Below, one piece after another: positions 34,282-45,311 of a DNA stretch of 64,000 nucleotides. Each line of letters opens with the position of its first letter. Position 1 is the stretch's first letter. The DNA is taken from contig MU863886.1 of the NCBI GenBank assembly GCA_033296885.1, positions 310,001 to 374,000 of the forward strand, given 5' to 3'. The position numbers and the translations under genes are program-made. Source of the stretch: Triangularia verruculosa. Lineage: Eukaryota > Ascomycota > Sordariomycetes > Sordariales > Podosporaceae. Under the pieces are notes generated by a model that worked only from the letters and a program-made list of their open reading frames with translations, was not told the origin of the DNA and ran no database searches.

Positions 34282-36098
34282 TCACTCCTCAGTCTCATCA
34301 CCTTCCTGCTGCAACTCCTCCTCATACTTCTCCCACTCATCCTCATCCATCTTGACCCTCCACGCCAACCCACTCACAACCGTCCACACGCTCCCCATCA
34401 AGTTGAACAGCACCAGTTCCATCCCAATCAAACTCCAAATCCCTTCCCAACTAAACGCTCCAAACAAACCAATCTTGTGTACCCCAGCCAGCTCCTCGAA
34501 CCTCCCCGCCCTGGCCAAATAAGGTCTGATCATAGCAGTCCAGCACAGCGCCGCAAACGGTGACATGATCAGTCTCGACGGCCCTATCGCAAAGACATCT
34601 GTCGCCAGCGCAGCGGGCAACCGACGAAGCTTGTTATCTCGAAAGGTACGCTCCCTGCTCTGGGAGGCTCTGTTGGAATCCGAAGGGTTAGGTCGGAGCT
34701 CGGCTGACCAAATTCCAGGGGTGTTTGTCCCGAGGCTGGTTGGGTTGGCGGTTTCTGTGGCGTTGCCGCCGTTGGGAGTAGAGTCTGCAGCTTCAACGTC
34801 GAACGAGATGAGGGTTGCGCTAACTTCTATGTCTTCTTCCTCGGAGGTATAGTCATCGGAGACGAGGGGAATGCCAGTGCCCGGTGTGGTGGTTGTGGTG
34901 ATACTTTGTCTTCGGGGAGGAGTACCAGAGCTGCGAACTGGATGTTGGCTTTGTTGGGGCGCAGATGCTGTTGGTAGTGGTGGTGGACCAGGCGGCGAAC
35001 TAGCGATAGGAGACTGTTGATCAACGGGAGGAGGCAACTCAAGTGTGATGGCCGGCTGGACGGGAGTTATATCCTGAAGAGCTTTCCGCCTTGGTCGCGA
35101 GTTACTCGGGAGCGGTAGTCTGGAGATGATTTTCAGTCGGAACCATTTGGCGACATGGTTGTAGATCAGCATGTAGGCGAAGAATCCACCCAAGGGGGCG
35201 AGGCCGAGTGCAGTGCCACCGATCCATTTGAGAATGCCAACGGGACAGAGAGAAGTAGGTAGCGGCGGGATGACCATTGGTGATATGCTAGAGCCGGGGA
35301 TGAAGAAGCTCCAGTTTGGAAGAAGATCCGTCACCGGTATGATGCCAAAACGCTGAAAGGTAGTATAGACGACTAGATGCAGACGAACATACATCGAGGC
35401 ATAGCCAAGTCTAAGAGTAATCAGTCAAGATGCCAGGCAACATTACTCAATGCCGGACATACATTGGGTACTCCTTGACCTTTGGGGCTACCATACGATC
35501 AATTGCTGCGCTTAGACCGAAGGCTGGTAACCCGCCAAAGAAGTGTGCAGCTAGGGACTGGTCCTGTCTAGCGAGGGCAAATGTCTCCTTGAAGGGCACT
35601 TGACTGTAGCGCTTGTAGAGCTAGACAGGCGTCAGTAAATGTCGAGATATCCGCCTGAGTTATCTTACCAAAATGCGCTGCCTCATGCCATTAACACCCC
35701 AAACGCACGCTGTATCAAGTATGCCACCGAGGTTGAGTAATCTCCTCCCCCACTTATCCTCGAAAGCATCATGTCGATGGCTGGACAAGGCGTGGGTATC
35801 ATCAGGGGCATTCTCAGGCTCGGCAACGCCTATCACCATCATGACCTCGTTGTGGGAGCGCACGACGTCTTTGTTAATGCGCCGGGTCTCCGGGTTGATG
35901 GGACGACCCCGCTCATCGTAGAGCTGGCGATAGCCATGCTGGTCGTTGTTCGTGTCCTCCTGATGGGAAGTGTCTGGAAATATTACTTCATCGTATGGTG
36001 ATCGGCCCTATGGGCTGTGTCAGACCGTTGTATCCGTTGTGGCTCAATAAGGGTTACCATACAAGAGCTTGTGAGATCAAGGGTTCAAGGATACCCAT
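34282..36098 (-). CDS. Unassigned multi-exon membrane protein (553 aa)
   Basis: Four exons (36063..36098, 35669..36007, 35463..35620, 34282..35410), introns of 55, 48 and 52 nt. The first exon encodes MGILEPLISQAL and joins GRSPYDEVIFPDTSHQ. The N-terminal soluble part contains LYDERGRPINPETRRIN and HNEVMMVIGVAEPENA, then WGRRLLNLGGILDTACVWGVNG. A hydrophobic span GTALGLAPLGGFFAYMLIY is followed by a Pro/Ser/Thr-rich disordered stretch of about 180 residues. Further hydrophobic segments lie near the C-terminus (MSPFAALCWTAMI, LIGMELVLFNLMGSVWTVVS) before an acidic tail. I do not recognise the family; it appears to be a conserved ascomycete membrane protein of organelle type. Splice joins are supported by frame and by branch sites (CTGAC/CTTAC-like). 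Confidence 0.72.
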
Positions 36099-36473
36099 TG
36101 GGGGCAACGGCTGGTTGCGACGGTCGATCGTTCACCGATATTGAAACTCAAAGGAATGAAAAGCTCATCAAACCATGTAAGAAATCCATATCGAGAACAT
36201 GAATCCGTCCTACTTCACTCGTGTTGATGGACTGCGTAGATGTGAATGTGGTTCAATTGAGGTTGTTGGCTGGGTTTCAGTGGGTCGCGGCACGCCAAAG
36301 CTCTTGCAGATTGCCAAGACCGAATTGGCCGGGGTAGAAAGCGCTAAGATAACCTTATTTTGCAGCTCTTATCGCAAAAAAATCCAGGATTTGGCAGGGC
36401 AAAAACTTTGGGGTTGCGACCGATGCTCCAATCGACCGCATTCGCATCCTCATCCACCCATACGGCTGCAAAG
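36099..36473. promoter_or_regulatory. Divergent promoter region
   Basis: About 375 nt between the membrane protein gene (minus) and utp13 (plus). The utp13 frame remains open upstream to 36360, but its conserved start is at 36474. Confidence 0.4.
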
Positions 36474-39203
36474 ATGGCAACACGACAAGCAGCAAAGACC
36501 ACCTTCGAGGTTGGAAATGTCATCCAGCCAATCTACACCGGCGGATCGGTTGCGCTCGAAAATGGCGCCAGAATTATTGCCTCGACATTGGGGGAGAACG
36601 CGGTCCTGACCGAATTGACGACTGGAAAGCACCTGGCCGAGATCGAAGGAGATGGCGAACCAATTTCGACCCTGACTATTACACCTTCGGGGTCGCACTT
36701 GATTGTATGCTCTCGGTCGCTGACGATGCGCATTTACGCTCTCAAAGTCTCCCCAGAATTCGACTCGGTAGAAACAACACTTGTCCGAACTTCGAAGCCC
36801 CATGCCACCCCTGTTGTGGTTTTGGCCGTTGACAGAACAAGCACGTTGTTGGCAACGGGTGCTGCTGACGGCGCTATCAAGATCTGGGATATCGTTGGAG
36901 GATACGTCACTCACACAGTTAGCAGACCGAGTGTTCTCATCTCGGCTCTGCACTTTTTCGAGATTGCTGCCACCGCCGCCGATGCCCCGACCGACCGAAG
37001 GCCCAAGAAGGGCTCACGAAAGAATGATCAGGACGCCGGCGCGGACGGTATCGACTCCAAGTTCCGGCTGGCCTGGGGTACACAGGACGGCAAGGTCCGC
37101 ATCTTCGACCTTCACAGACGCACAGCAGTCCCGGTGTATTCCGATGCGAAAAGGAAAAGAGAGGCGCACGAGTCCAATGTTCAAAGTATTGACTACTCGC
37201 CTGAGCAGCATGCTTTGCTTACCGGCAGCAGAGACAAGACCATGACAATGTGGCTTTGGAGAGAGAATGGCTGGCAAGGGACACCAATGCTGCGGCACGA
37301 ATTGGTCGAGTCTGTTGGTTTCCTGAATGAAGGGAAGTGGATGTACTCTGCTGGTGAAAGTGGCCTTTTGCGGATATGGGATTCAACGACACACCAGGAG
37401 ATTACTGCGAAGCAAGACCCCAAGTCGGAGGGCGAGTCGATCCTTTCTACAGTCTATATACCCGAGAAATCCCTGATTGTGTGCGCGCAAGCCGACTATA
37501 CACTCGCCCTTTACCGGGTCCCGACGCCCGAAGAGGTCACCGCGAGCTCAGGGGATCTCGTATGGGAGCCTTTTAGACGGATATCCGGTACTCACGACGA
37601 GATTTACGACTTGGCATACCTCCTCCCTGATCAGTCCATGATGGCGCTTGCCACAAATTCGGAGGATATCAGGATAGTATCAGTCAAGGGAGAGGAAGGG
37701 GAAGAGGGCGGTTCCTACTTTGGACATGATGTTGCACTGCTGAAGGGGCACGAAGATCTCGTCATGTCACTGGATGTGGACTGGTCAGGCCACTGGGTGG
37801 CTAGTGGCGCGAAGGATAACACGGCGAGATTATGGAGGGTCGATCCCGCCAACAATATGTACGAGTGTTATGCTACTTTCACCGGTCACTTGGAGTCAGT
37901 AGGGGCGGTCTCACTTCCCAAAGTGGTCCCGCCAGAAGACTCGGAAGCGTTCAAGAACCCTCTCGACCATCCACCAGCATTCTTGATCTCTGGTTCTCAG
38001 GACAGATTCGTCCAAAAGCGAGTTATCCCCCGAACATCAGAGCCATTCAAAGAAACTACCAGTCTTCGTAGATTGGCTCACGAGAAAGACATCAACGCTT
38101 TAGATATCAGCCCGTCAGGCAAGCTCTTTGCGTCAGCCTCGCAGGACAAGACGGTGAAGATTTGGGATACGGAAAGACTTGAGGTGCAGGGTATCCTCAA
38201 GGGTCACAAGAGAGGCGTCTGGGCTGTTAAGTTTGCTCCCCTCCACACTCCCGCTATCCAGGGTGAAACAGGTGGTGCTGTTTCCGGAAAAGGTGTTATC
38301 GTCACAGGCAGCGGTGACAAGACCATCAAGTTGTGGAACCTGTCTGACTACACGTGTCTTCGCACATTTGAGGGCCACTCTCATAACGTGCTGAAGGTAG
38401 TGTGGCTGCACATCCCCACCGCTGAGGAGGACCCCAGCAAGAAGAACATCCATTTCGCTTCCGCGGGTGCCGACAGTCTTGTCAAGATCTGGGACGCCAA
38501 CACAGGCGAGACAGAATGCACCCTCGACAACCACGAAGACAGGTTGTGGACCCTTGCTGTGCATCCTAAAAACAATGCTATCGTTTCTGCTGGATCCGAC
38601 TCGAAGATTACCTTCTGGAAGGACACCACAACCGAGACCCAAGCCGCGGCCACGCAGGCTGCCACCCGGCTCGTTGAACAGGAGCAGGAATTGGAAAACT
38701 ACATTCACATTGGCGCTTACAGAGACGCCATCGTCTTGGCTCTCCAGCTCAACCACCCCGGCCGTCTGCTCAACCTCTTTACCAACGTTGTCACCTCGCC
38801 TACCCCTGAGGCAGACAGCTTCACTGGCTTAAGGGCAGTTGACCAGGTTCTTGCCAGTTTGTCAGATGAGCAGCTCTTCCTCCTGCTGCTTAGATTAAGA
38901 GATTGGAACACGAACGCCCGCACAGCTCCTGTTGCACAGCGTATCCTCTCGGCGCTTGTAAGAAGCTACCCGGCGGACAAGTTCTCAAATCTGAGCGTTA
39001 AAGGTGCTAGGGGACAAAAGAGCTTGAAGGAGGTGCTAAACGCGCTGAAGGTGTACACAGAGAGGCATTACAAGAGGATGGAGGAGCTGGTTGATGAGAG
39101 CTACCTGGTGGAATATACCTTGAGGGAGATGGACGCTCTAGCACCACCACTTCAGGCGGTGAAGGAGAATGGGGAGGAGGATGTGGACATGATTGAAGTG
39201 TAA
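36474..39203 (+). CDS. utp13: U3 small nucleolar RNA-associated protein Utp13 (WD40)
   Basis: Subunit of the UTP-B module of the small-subunit processome, which processes 18S pre-rRNA in the nucleolus. Single exon, 909 residues from MATRQAAKTTFEVG; in-frame ATGs at 36360 and 36423 exist but lie outside the conserved part. WD40 repeats run through most of the protein, visible as GAADGAIKIWDIV, GSRDKTMTMWLW, SGAKDNTARLWRV, ASQDKTVKIWDTE, GSGDKTIKLWNLS, AGADSLVKIWDAN and AGSDSKITFWKD, consistent with two beta propellers. The C-terminal helical Utp13 domain begins after EQEQELENYIHIGAYRDAI and has LNHPGRLLNLFTNVV and KVYTERHYKRMEELVDESYL. The acidic tail is short. Assignment is secure. Confidence 0.95.
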   Translation: MATRQAAKTTFEVGNVIQPIYTGGSVALENGARIIASTLGENAVLTELTTGKHLAEIEGDGEPISTLTITPSGSHLIVCSRSLTMRIYALKVSPEFDSVETTLVRTSKPHATPVVVLAVDRTSTLLATGAADGAIKIWDIVGGYVTHTVSRPSVLISALHFFEIAATAADAPTDRRPKKGSRKNDQDAGADGIDSKFRLAWGTQDGKVRIFDLHRRTAVPVYSDAKRKREAHESNVQSIDYSPEQHALLTGSRDKTMTMWLWRENGWQGTPMLRHELVESVGFLNEGKWMYSAGESGLLRIWDSTTHQEITAKQDPKSEGESILSTVYIPEKSLIVCAQADYTLALYRVPTPEEVTASSGDLVWEPFRRISGTHDEIYDLAYLLPDQSMMALATNSEDIRIVSVKGEEGEEGGSYFGHDVALLKGHEDLVMSLDVDWSGHWVASGAKDNTARLWRVDPANNMYECYATFTGHLESVGAVSLPKVVPPEDSEAFKNPLDHPPAFLISGSQDRFVQKRVIPRTSEPFKETTSLRRLAHEKDINALDISPSGKLFASASQDKTVKIWDTERLEVQGILKGHKRGVWAVKFAPLHTPAIQGETGGAVSGKGVIVTGSGDKTIKLWNLSDYTCLRTFEGHSHNVLKVVWLHIPTAEEDPSKKNIHFASAGADSLVKIWDANTGETECTLDNHEDRLWTLAVHPKNNAIVSAGSDSKITFWKDTTTETQAAATQAATRLVEQEQELENYIHIGAYRDAIVLALQLNHPGRLLNLFTNVVTSPTPEADSFTGLRAVDQVLASLSDEQLFLLLLRLRDWNTNARTAPVAQRILSALVRSYPADKFSNLSVKGARGQKSLKEVLNALKVYTERHYKRMEELVDESYLVEYTLREMDALAPPLQAVKENGEEDVDMIEV

Positions 39204-39768
39204 TTTGAGTGTCAGGATCTTGATATCAATGGAATGGAGGAATCAAATAATGAAAATACCACCTTACCTTTCTTGTAGATGACAAGAACTTTCCCCTACT
39301 CTAGGACTGTTTATGGAATACCGCAAGTCCTTTGTTCCAAGCCATATAACGAAAGCCAATGTCAGCAACCACTGGTGAGGGATAACACACACCCCCTTGC
39401 GGCCCGCTACCGAGGTCAACATGAGTGCAACCCCGAAAACGATGACTGAAAGCCCTGGGAGTAACTCGTTATATAAACAAAGGAGAGTAAAGGGAAGGTC
39501 ACTGGCTATCGTGGTGTTGGTTGGAACTTTGCCTCGGAAAGGGACGGTGAAATATGGGTCTGATGCATGTTCTGGGATTCCGAGGGGGGACCATCAACTT
39601 CGATGGAGTCGGGGGACTCTGATAAAGGTATCCGCCACCACTGTCACTGGGTATAAGACTAGCAGATCCAGCTCCAGGAATGCACATAATCTCTCCTGGT
39701 ATTCCTCACCGAACGCAGAACCACAGGTTCAAGGTTGAAAACTCACGAGTGTTAAACCAACGATTGCC
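39204..39768. other. Spacer
   Basis: Contains the utp13 3' flank and the promoter of the secreted protein gene. No gene is recognised. Confidence 0.4.
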
Positions 39769-40638
39769 ATGGCTGGCCTTGCCCTCTTCGTCTTCTTCTT
39801 TGCTCTCACGTTTTCGGCATGCAGTGGACAATCATCAGTCGGGAATGTTCAGTTAGACCTTGTGTTTCCTCGAAATCAATCGACATATCAGCCAACATAT
39901 CCCTTTCCTGTTGTCTTCGCCATCCACAACCCGAGTATTCTTTGGCCCATTCACTGGACGTTTACGTGGCGGCTCGAATCGCTGACGCCAACTGCGAATG
40001 GCAGCGATCTTGAAGGGGTGGAGAGAGGCGAGATATTCTGGGAACCTGTTCGCAGCATGCTTGGAAACACTGCGCCAGTGGTGGGAAAACCTGACCTCTG
40101 GATGCGGGAGAAGAACCTGACAGATCCCTGGCTGCTCATCTACAGCGTGAAAAAACTGGTCAACTCGACCGCTTCACATTTCATCTTGAAGTTCTCCCTG
40201 ACAGTCGATAATGCCTGTCGACCCGACGGGTCACGCTTTACACTGGACGAAAAGGAATTCAGCACTTCAGTGGGCGCCGCCATATTTTTCCATCTCTCCA
40301 AAAACGGCGATCTACCAGACGTTGGGCAACCCGGATCTTGCGCCTCGCCGATCGGGGCCATCAGCCTCAACAACACGTATTTCCATCGATCAGACCCGTG
40401 TTCAGTGCAACCGGAACTTTCACCCATCACGGACTGCGCTTACAAAATAGATCACAGCACCTCGTCGACCGTGGAAGAGAACCTGCTCGCCGCCTCCTCG
40501 TGTAATGGCACGGGAATATCCTGGCCCAACACCACAGGACTTATCGGCCCGTGTCAAAAGAGCTCAGGCGCCCTGAAAGATTTTTGGAGGACATTTTTGG
40601 GAGGTATTTGTGTGGCGATGTTTGGACTGTTACTTTGA
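39769..40638 (+). CDS. Secreted, probably GPI-anchored DUF7136-type fungal protein
   Basis: Single exon, 289 residues. The N-terminus MAGLALFVFFFALTFSACSG is a signal peptide. It is followed by a fungal extracellular pattern, VQLDLVFPRNQSTYQPTYPF then PVVFAIHNPSILWP, that I associate with proteins now grouped as DUF7136. Several N-glycosylation sequons occur (NQS, NGS, NLT, NST, NNT, NGT, NTT). Conserved-looking cysteines lie in DNACRPDG, GSCASP, DPCSVQP and SSCNGT. The last 20 residues (FLGGICVAMFGLLL after KSSGALKDFW) form a hydrophobic C-terminus, with Ser/Ala/Gly upstream that could be an omega site for a GPI anchor. Function of the family is unknown. It marks the start of the accessory-looking part of the window. 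Confidence 0.8.
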   Translation: MAGLALFVFFFALTFSACSGQSSVGNVQLDLVFPRNQSTYQPTYPFPVVFAIHNPSILWPIHWTFTWRLESLTPTANGSDLEGVERGEIFWEPVRSMLGNTAPVVGKPDLWMREKNLTDPWLLIYSVKKLVNSTASHFILKFSLTVDNACRPDGSRFTLDEKEFSTSVGAAIFFHLSKNGDLPDVGQPGSCASPIGAISLNNTYFHRSDPCSVQPELSPITDCAYKIDHSTSSTVEENLLAASSCNGTGISWPNTTGLIGPCQKSSGALKDFWRTFLGGICVAMFGLLL

Positions 40639-41096
40639 CGCCTCCATGTACACTAGCGTCCGCAGTGCAACATTACTTTGTACATAGATCCTCCTGCCTG
40701 CATCTCTGGGTTTAAAGTTTCGCTTGTTGCGCGATGTGGCTCTCATGGTTTTCAAGACTGCTCCTCTATGATGCATTTTCAAATTTCACAGTTTGCCTCC
40801 ATGCCCGTATCACCCCCCTCCCGTTTCTCATTATCATGATCTGACGGCAGCATGCAAACGAATTACAACGCCAAATGACACGGTGATACGAAGCATTGTA
40901 GAGCCTGCGCCAAAAAGGGGAACCACTGAAGGAAATGGAGTATGGACGGTGAGGATTGCATGAGATGGATACATCGGTACCTCGGGGAAAGATAACAATA
41001 AGGTTGCTTCTCGACGTCTGGTGGCAGAGCACGATACCTAAAACTTTAAAGAGATCACAGTGCCTTGGGCTGAAAACACCAAACTCAAAATATACC

Positions 41097-41103
41097 TATA
41101 TAA
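41097..41103 (+). promoter_or_regulatory. TATA-box-like element
   Basis: TATATAA in an A/T-rich context, 86 nt upstream of the ATG at 41189 and thus in a plausible position for the orphan gene that follows. Confidence 0.4.
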
Positions 41104-41188
41104 ATTTAGTCGTTAGCGTGCAGCTGCTCACCAAAAACTCGTAACTTTTGGCAACGTCCTTCTCGTCAATCAACCAGATCCCACCGAA

Positions 41189-42055
41189 ATGACCAACAGG
41201 ATTCGCCGGCTCCGTGCCTGGTTGGGGATATCCAGCCGATCCAAGGAGAACTTCCAATCGTCCGATATCGAGGTAACAGTGATACCCTTGCTTGATGATG
41301 GAGAGACAACCGCTGGCGTATTATTCAAAGCTCTCCGTATGCTTTCCTGGGTAATGGCCAAGATGAACGGGGGTTCGGTCAAGAGCAACAATTTGGAAAG
41401 CGAGAGAAGGGCAATCGCGAATGCCATCACCGACATTGTCAATGCCATGGCAAGAGTACCCGACCAGGCGAAACCGGGAAGGATATGCTGCTATCATGTC
41501 TACGCCACAAGCACAGCGATCGCTAATTTTCCCAACGCAAGGTGCGCTTTGGCCGACAACTACTATGGGGAAGCAATGCACACTATTTTGATCCAAGTCA
41601 TGAAGGCGTATACGTACTTTGGTATGGCCGTTCTGGTGAATCTGGGCCCCACGGCAAGGAACCTCGCTGCCGCTATCGCGACGGTGGTGGCTGACAGTGT
41701 TGACTACACTGCTGTTTTGTCTCCGGAGACAACGAGAAATATTGCCCGCGACCTTATCAGCGACTCAAACGGCGCGAATCTGCCGCCGAGCCCACCACCT
41801 TATCATGCTCCCTTGACCAGCATCCTGACAAGTGACCAACTGGCCGGCCTGGCAAGGACGATAGCCATGTCAACGGGTTACGACAGGAGAATGTCGGCGA
41901 TCGCTTTTGCGACCGCGGTTAGGAAACTTGACGGGCATCTTTTCAGATCATGCTTGACCGGTTATCGCAGATCCATGGACATCCCAGTCTGCTTTTGCAT
42001 GACTGCGCCACTTCCGGAAGCCAAATGCAAAGTATACTTGTTGCCGGGGGTATAA
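41189..42055 (+). CDS. Orphan hypothetical protein (288 aa)
   Basis: Single-exon open frame with an A at -3 and a TATA-like box upstream. The protein begins MTNRIRRLRAWLGISSRSK and then has alternating helical, Ala-rich stretches (FKALRMLSWVMAKMNGG, AIANAITDIVNAMARV, AAAIATVVADSVDY, GLARTIAMSTGYDRR). A Pro-rich linker (LPPSPPPYHAPL) divides it. There are a few cysteines (ICCYHVY, PVCFCMT), no signal peptide and no clear membrane span. I do not recognise the family; it may be lineage-specific. The frame length, start context and amino acid composition make a real gene likely, but no conserved motif confirms it. Confidence 0.55.
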   Translation: MTNRIRRLRAWLGISSRSKENFQSSDIEVTVIPLLDDGETTAGVLFKALRMLSWVMAKMNGGSVKSNNLESERRAIANAITDIVNAMARVPDQAKPGRICCYHVYATSTAIANFPNARCALADNYYGEAMHTILIQVMKAYTYFGMAVLVNLGPTARNLAAAIATVVADSVDYTAVLSPETTRNIARDLISDSNGANLPPSPPPYHAPLTSILTSDQLAGLARTIAMSTGYDRRMSAIAFATAVRKLDGHLFRSCLTGYRRSMDIPVCFCMTAPLPEAKCKVYLLPGV

Positions 42056-42592
42056 AGGTCGCTCCACTGCAACATTAGGGAAAGGGAGAGGGGGCCAGAG
42101 ATGGTATGTTAGATTGTTGGCCCAAGTCTTTCTTCTATCCAACTGCCAAAACCTAGGTAGAATGAGAGGCTCGGAGGTCTCGAGGAAAAGGACGGCGGCA
42201 GTGTGAAAAGAGGTATGTGCGGTTATTCGTCTCAAAACACTGTAGATAGGAAAAACCTAATGTCAAACCACATGCTTCATCAGGAGTGCGTACTACGGGT
42301 TGCCTTACCTGTAAAGAATCTGTTTACAACCTATAGCTCATCAATTCATCCGTACCATATCGACCGAGTTCTTCCCCTTTTCGTCGCAGCCCATGGCTCC
42401 TAACTAGCGAGCATATTCGGTGCACATAATGCAATGTTTCACTTGAGAATATTGAACAAAAAGAACTATCCACCTGTACAGTGTTTTGGGCCAAGTGGAA
42501 ACCACCGACATCTTAGCCAGAACATCGAGTTATTAGAGGCAATACCGAGCAGCAAAAGGAGAAGGAGAAGAGTAAATCAGAAAAATGAAGCC
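42056..42592. other. Spacer
   Basis: 537 nt without a recognisable gene, ending at the tRNA terminator (five T on the minus strand at 42581..42585). Confidence 0.4.
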
Positions 42593-42664
42593 CACCCCTC
42601 CTGGGAGTGGAACCCAGCGCAACGGAATGAGAATCCGCTATGTTAACCGATACACCAGAGGGGT
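42593..42664 (-). tRNA. tRNA-Glu (anticodon CTC)
   Basis: A 72-nt sequence folds into a full cloverleaf: acceptor ACCCCTC with GAGGGGT, D stem GTGT/ACAT around ATCGGTTA, anticodon stem GCGGA/TCCGT around the loop TTCTCAT, variable TGCG, and T stem CTGGG/CCCAG around TTCCACT, with discriminator G. The anticodon CTC reads GAG. Box A is TGGTGTATCGG; box B GGTTCCACTCC has C instead of a purine at T-loop position 57, a small oddity. No intron. A T5 Pol III terminator lies about 8 nt downstream. Confidence 0.88.
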
Positions 42665-42753
42665 CTTGTCCTCAGGCTTGTTTGCTGTTTGCTGAAAGCT
42701 GCTGATGGAAAGGGTGATTGCAATGGCAGGTAGATAGTGGGGAGGTAGTTGGG

Positions 42754-42789
42754 CAGGAAGGTGGACAGGAAGGTGGACAGGAAGGTGGG
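42754..42789 (+). repeat. 12-bp minisatellite, three units
   Basis: Three head-to-tail copies of CAGGAAGGTGGA, the last with one change. Located about 90 nt upstream of the tRNA-Glu gene on its strand. Likely slippage-derived. Confidence 0.7.
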
Positions 42790-43080
42790 AAGGAGCCTGG
42801 AAGGTGCAATTGTGAGATGTCAGACGACGACATGGTACAGGCAGGCACTCAAATTCTAGACCGTCAAGGGCCATTAACCTGGAATAGCAACTCCATTTCC
42901 AGTCTCCAGTAAAAAGCCACCTATGAACCTCACTTTATAGCAATCTCGTTTTGAATGTAACGCTCGTTTCTCAGGCAGATACGACAGATAGATTCAGGGA
43001 CATGACCAATGTGTGCTAATAGGTATATAACTAATTTGACATCTTGCCCATCTGAAAACAATCTGGACGTAATCCCTCCA

Positions 43081-43380
43081 TCAGAAGTAAGTCCTTTTCT
43101 GCGGCTTTGACCTTGCTCTATAATCCGAAAGTAGTTGCTTTCCTCGCTCCGCTTTCTCAGAATTGTGCCCTAAACCGAACATCTCTGGGTTTTGACACAT
43201 TGGGCAGTTACGCACCAGCCCTTCATCTTCATCTTCGCGGGGCTGGAACTCCCGAGCATCGTGGTATTCGTCACCATCTTCGTCGTCGTACCAACTATCC
43301 CCCTCGTCGTCCATTTCCGCTCGGTAGCCAGCTAAATATAGGGCGTTTGTGAGCAGGCAAACAAGAGGAAATGGAGACAT
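43081..43380 (-). CDS. Small acidic hypothetical protein with CxxC (99 aa)
   Basis: A single frame of 99 residues. The C-terminal two thirds looks like real protein: MDDEGDSWYDDEDGDEYHD, then AREFQPREDEDEGL, NCPMCQNPEMFGLGH and SDYRARSKPQKRTYF. The N-terminal segment MSPFPLVCLLTNALYLAGY may be a translated intron end (TTTAG acceptor just before CTGGCTACC), so the true start may be the inner Met or an upstream exon. The NCPMCQNPEMFG motif could bind metal. Family not recognised. Confidence 0.45.
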   Translation of the reverse strand: MSPFPLVCLLTNALYLAGYRAEMDDEGDSWYDDEDGDEYHDAREFQPREDEDEGLVRNCPMCQNPEMFGLGHNSEKAERGKQLLSDYRARSKPQKRTYF

Positions 43381-45311
43381 GTGTCGTCGACCTTCCAGTG
43401 CAGATATGTTGTCGTAAAACAGCGTGGTATTTCCCAGTCGGCTGCTCTGCTTGTGTCCTTTATCCGGGTCACAATCGCAGGTATCTGAGTCGCCTTGGCT
43501 TCTAACGGAGTCTGGAAGCGTTAGACATACCTCAAGCCACCAACGTAGGTAATCGCCCCTCAGGGAAAAATTCTATACAACGTTCTTAATAGGACTTAGT
43601 AGTAGGTCGGTAGGCATTCACTGTTCCAGTCGCAGGTGAGATCCTTCTATACCTAAGGTAGACTGTGATTTTTATCTTGTTGATTTTTTATTTTTTAGTA
43701 GAAATAACTTTCCCCTAAAAGTACCTAGTAGGAAGGTTCAGGTACCTAGTTGGTGGATGACAGCAATGGCGGTGTGATGACGACGAGCAATTGACAAGGT
43801 GGGTAGGACGAAAAATGCGGTGTTTCCCATACAAAAAAGGTCAGTCATCGAAATACAGATGCATGTGGCCCTACATACCCCCGTATGTACCTATCGACCA
43901 ATTGTAGAGTACCTATGAGAACGATGTCTCTTAATATTCCAAGCAAGCCTGGGGGAAGGGAAAGGCGTAGGAAGGCGTAAAACAGTTTATCAGCTACCTA
44001 GGTACCTACTCCGCGAGATCCACGTATAATACCGTAAAGCTTTACGCCCAATTGCCGAATACGCAGGCCGCAAAGTGTAGAAGGTACCAATTACTGGACT
44101 CTGATGAAACAGGAATCTCATTACCTTAGCCTGGATACCGTGGAAAGCCGAACTTTAAGGTTCTTTCGGCCTGTTGACCTGTTCAGTGTTACATAAGTAC
44201 CTATCTAGGTAGTTGTAAGCCTGATGGGAACAATGTGCAATGTCTCAAGGCTTGGCACCACAACACCACAAATCGTGTTCCTGTGAACTGATGTCCTCAA
44301 TCCAGTTGAATCCTTATGCACTATAAAAAGTGCGACACTACAAAGCAGCTGATCAAAGCCTTCAAAGATAGGGGAAGGCCTTAAACAATAGTAGAGAAAC
44401 GTTGAAGGATAACAATAAGCCATCAATCAGAGCGACGTGGTCTTATAAGATAGTCAATACGCCTTTGACAGATAGTTGAGAGGCATTCGAAGACCATTCA
44501 ACGGGCCTTTTTTCATGTATCAAAGATGTGATGAGGGCTTGCACTACCAGTTCCATCTTCTGTTCAGGGCACTGTCCTCTATGGCGTTCCAAATTCAATT
44601 GTTCTCTGATACCGGGTTGGTAAAATTGCCGATGCAACCTCCATCCGACTCATGCTTCTAAAAGGCGTTGCGTCATCGCCCTAGCTGTATCTTGATGTCT
44701 CACTGACTGATTAGACAGCTCAGCAGCCTTTTGACTTGTCATTCATAGTGTAACACATGAACTATGCAGACAGGCAATAATGAATCTTATAGCGAAGCTG
44801 ACTACATCGGCTATTTCGGTTGTGGAACAGGTTGGCTCGCCTTACTGAACTACAAATGCCCAACGACATGGGTTGCACTTCACCACAGACAAGGCTGCCC
44901 TGAGCGTATTCATGTGCGTATTCATGTGCGTATTCATGTGCGTATACGGTACGTACCTAATGTAAGTCCCCTAAATGGGTCTTGTCAGCTTACGTTGCAA
45001 AAGCGGACCAACGACATAAGCTGTTAGATTCTATCTAGCACAAGACCTGTACGTGAGACAGCTGATGGCACATTGAGACCGATTCTGGAATGTGACACGA
45101 ACCATCCAATGGAGACAGGCACACCAACCGACACCGTTGTAGTATCGCTTTCGTAGCGTATTGACTCAAGCCTGAGGTTAACATCTGGATCTCAATGTCT
45201 ATATAAACTCCCTTGTCGACCAAGTATGTAGGATAACACTTTCATATCTCGTCATCATCCGCCCTTAGCATTCCCACTTCACGCCTCGTCAACGACGCCT
45301 CCTCGAATACA
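43381..45311. other. AT-richer gene-poor spacer with TAGGTACCTA-type palindromes
   Basis: About 1.9 kb with poly-A/T stretches (near 43680) and repeated sequences built on TACCTA/TAGGTA, including a perfect TAGGTACCTA at 43999..44008. Open frames here have no coding character; one near 44764 includes a 12-bp tandem repeat. No transposase fragment was recognised. Confidence 0.5.
44904..44945 (+). repeat. 12-bp tandem repeat, three and a half units
   Basis: The unit GCGTATTCATGT is repeated three times exactly and followed by half a unit. No gene is associated with it. Confidence 0.75.
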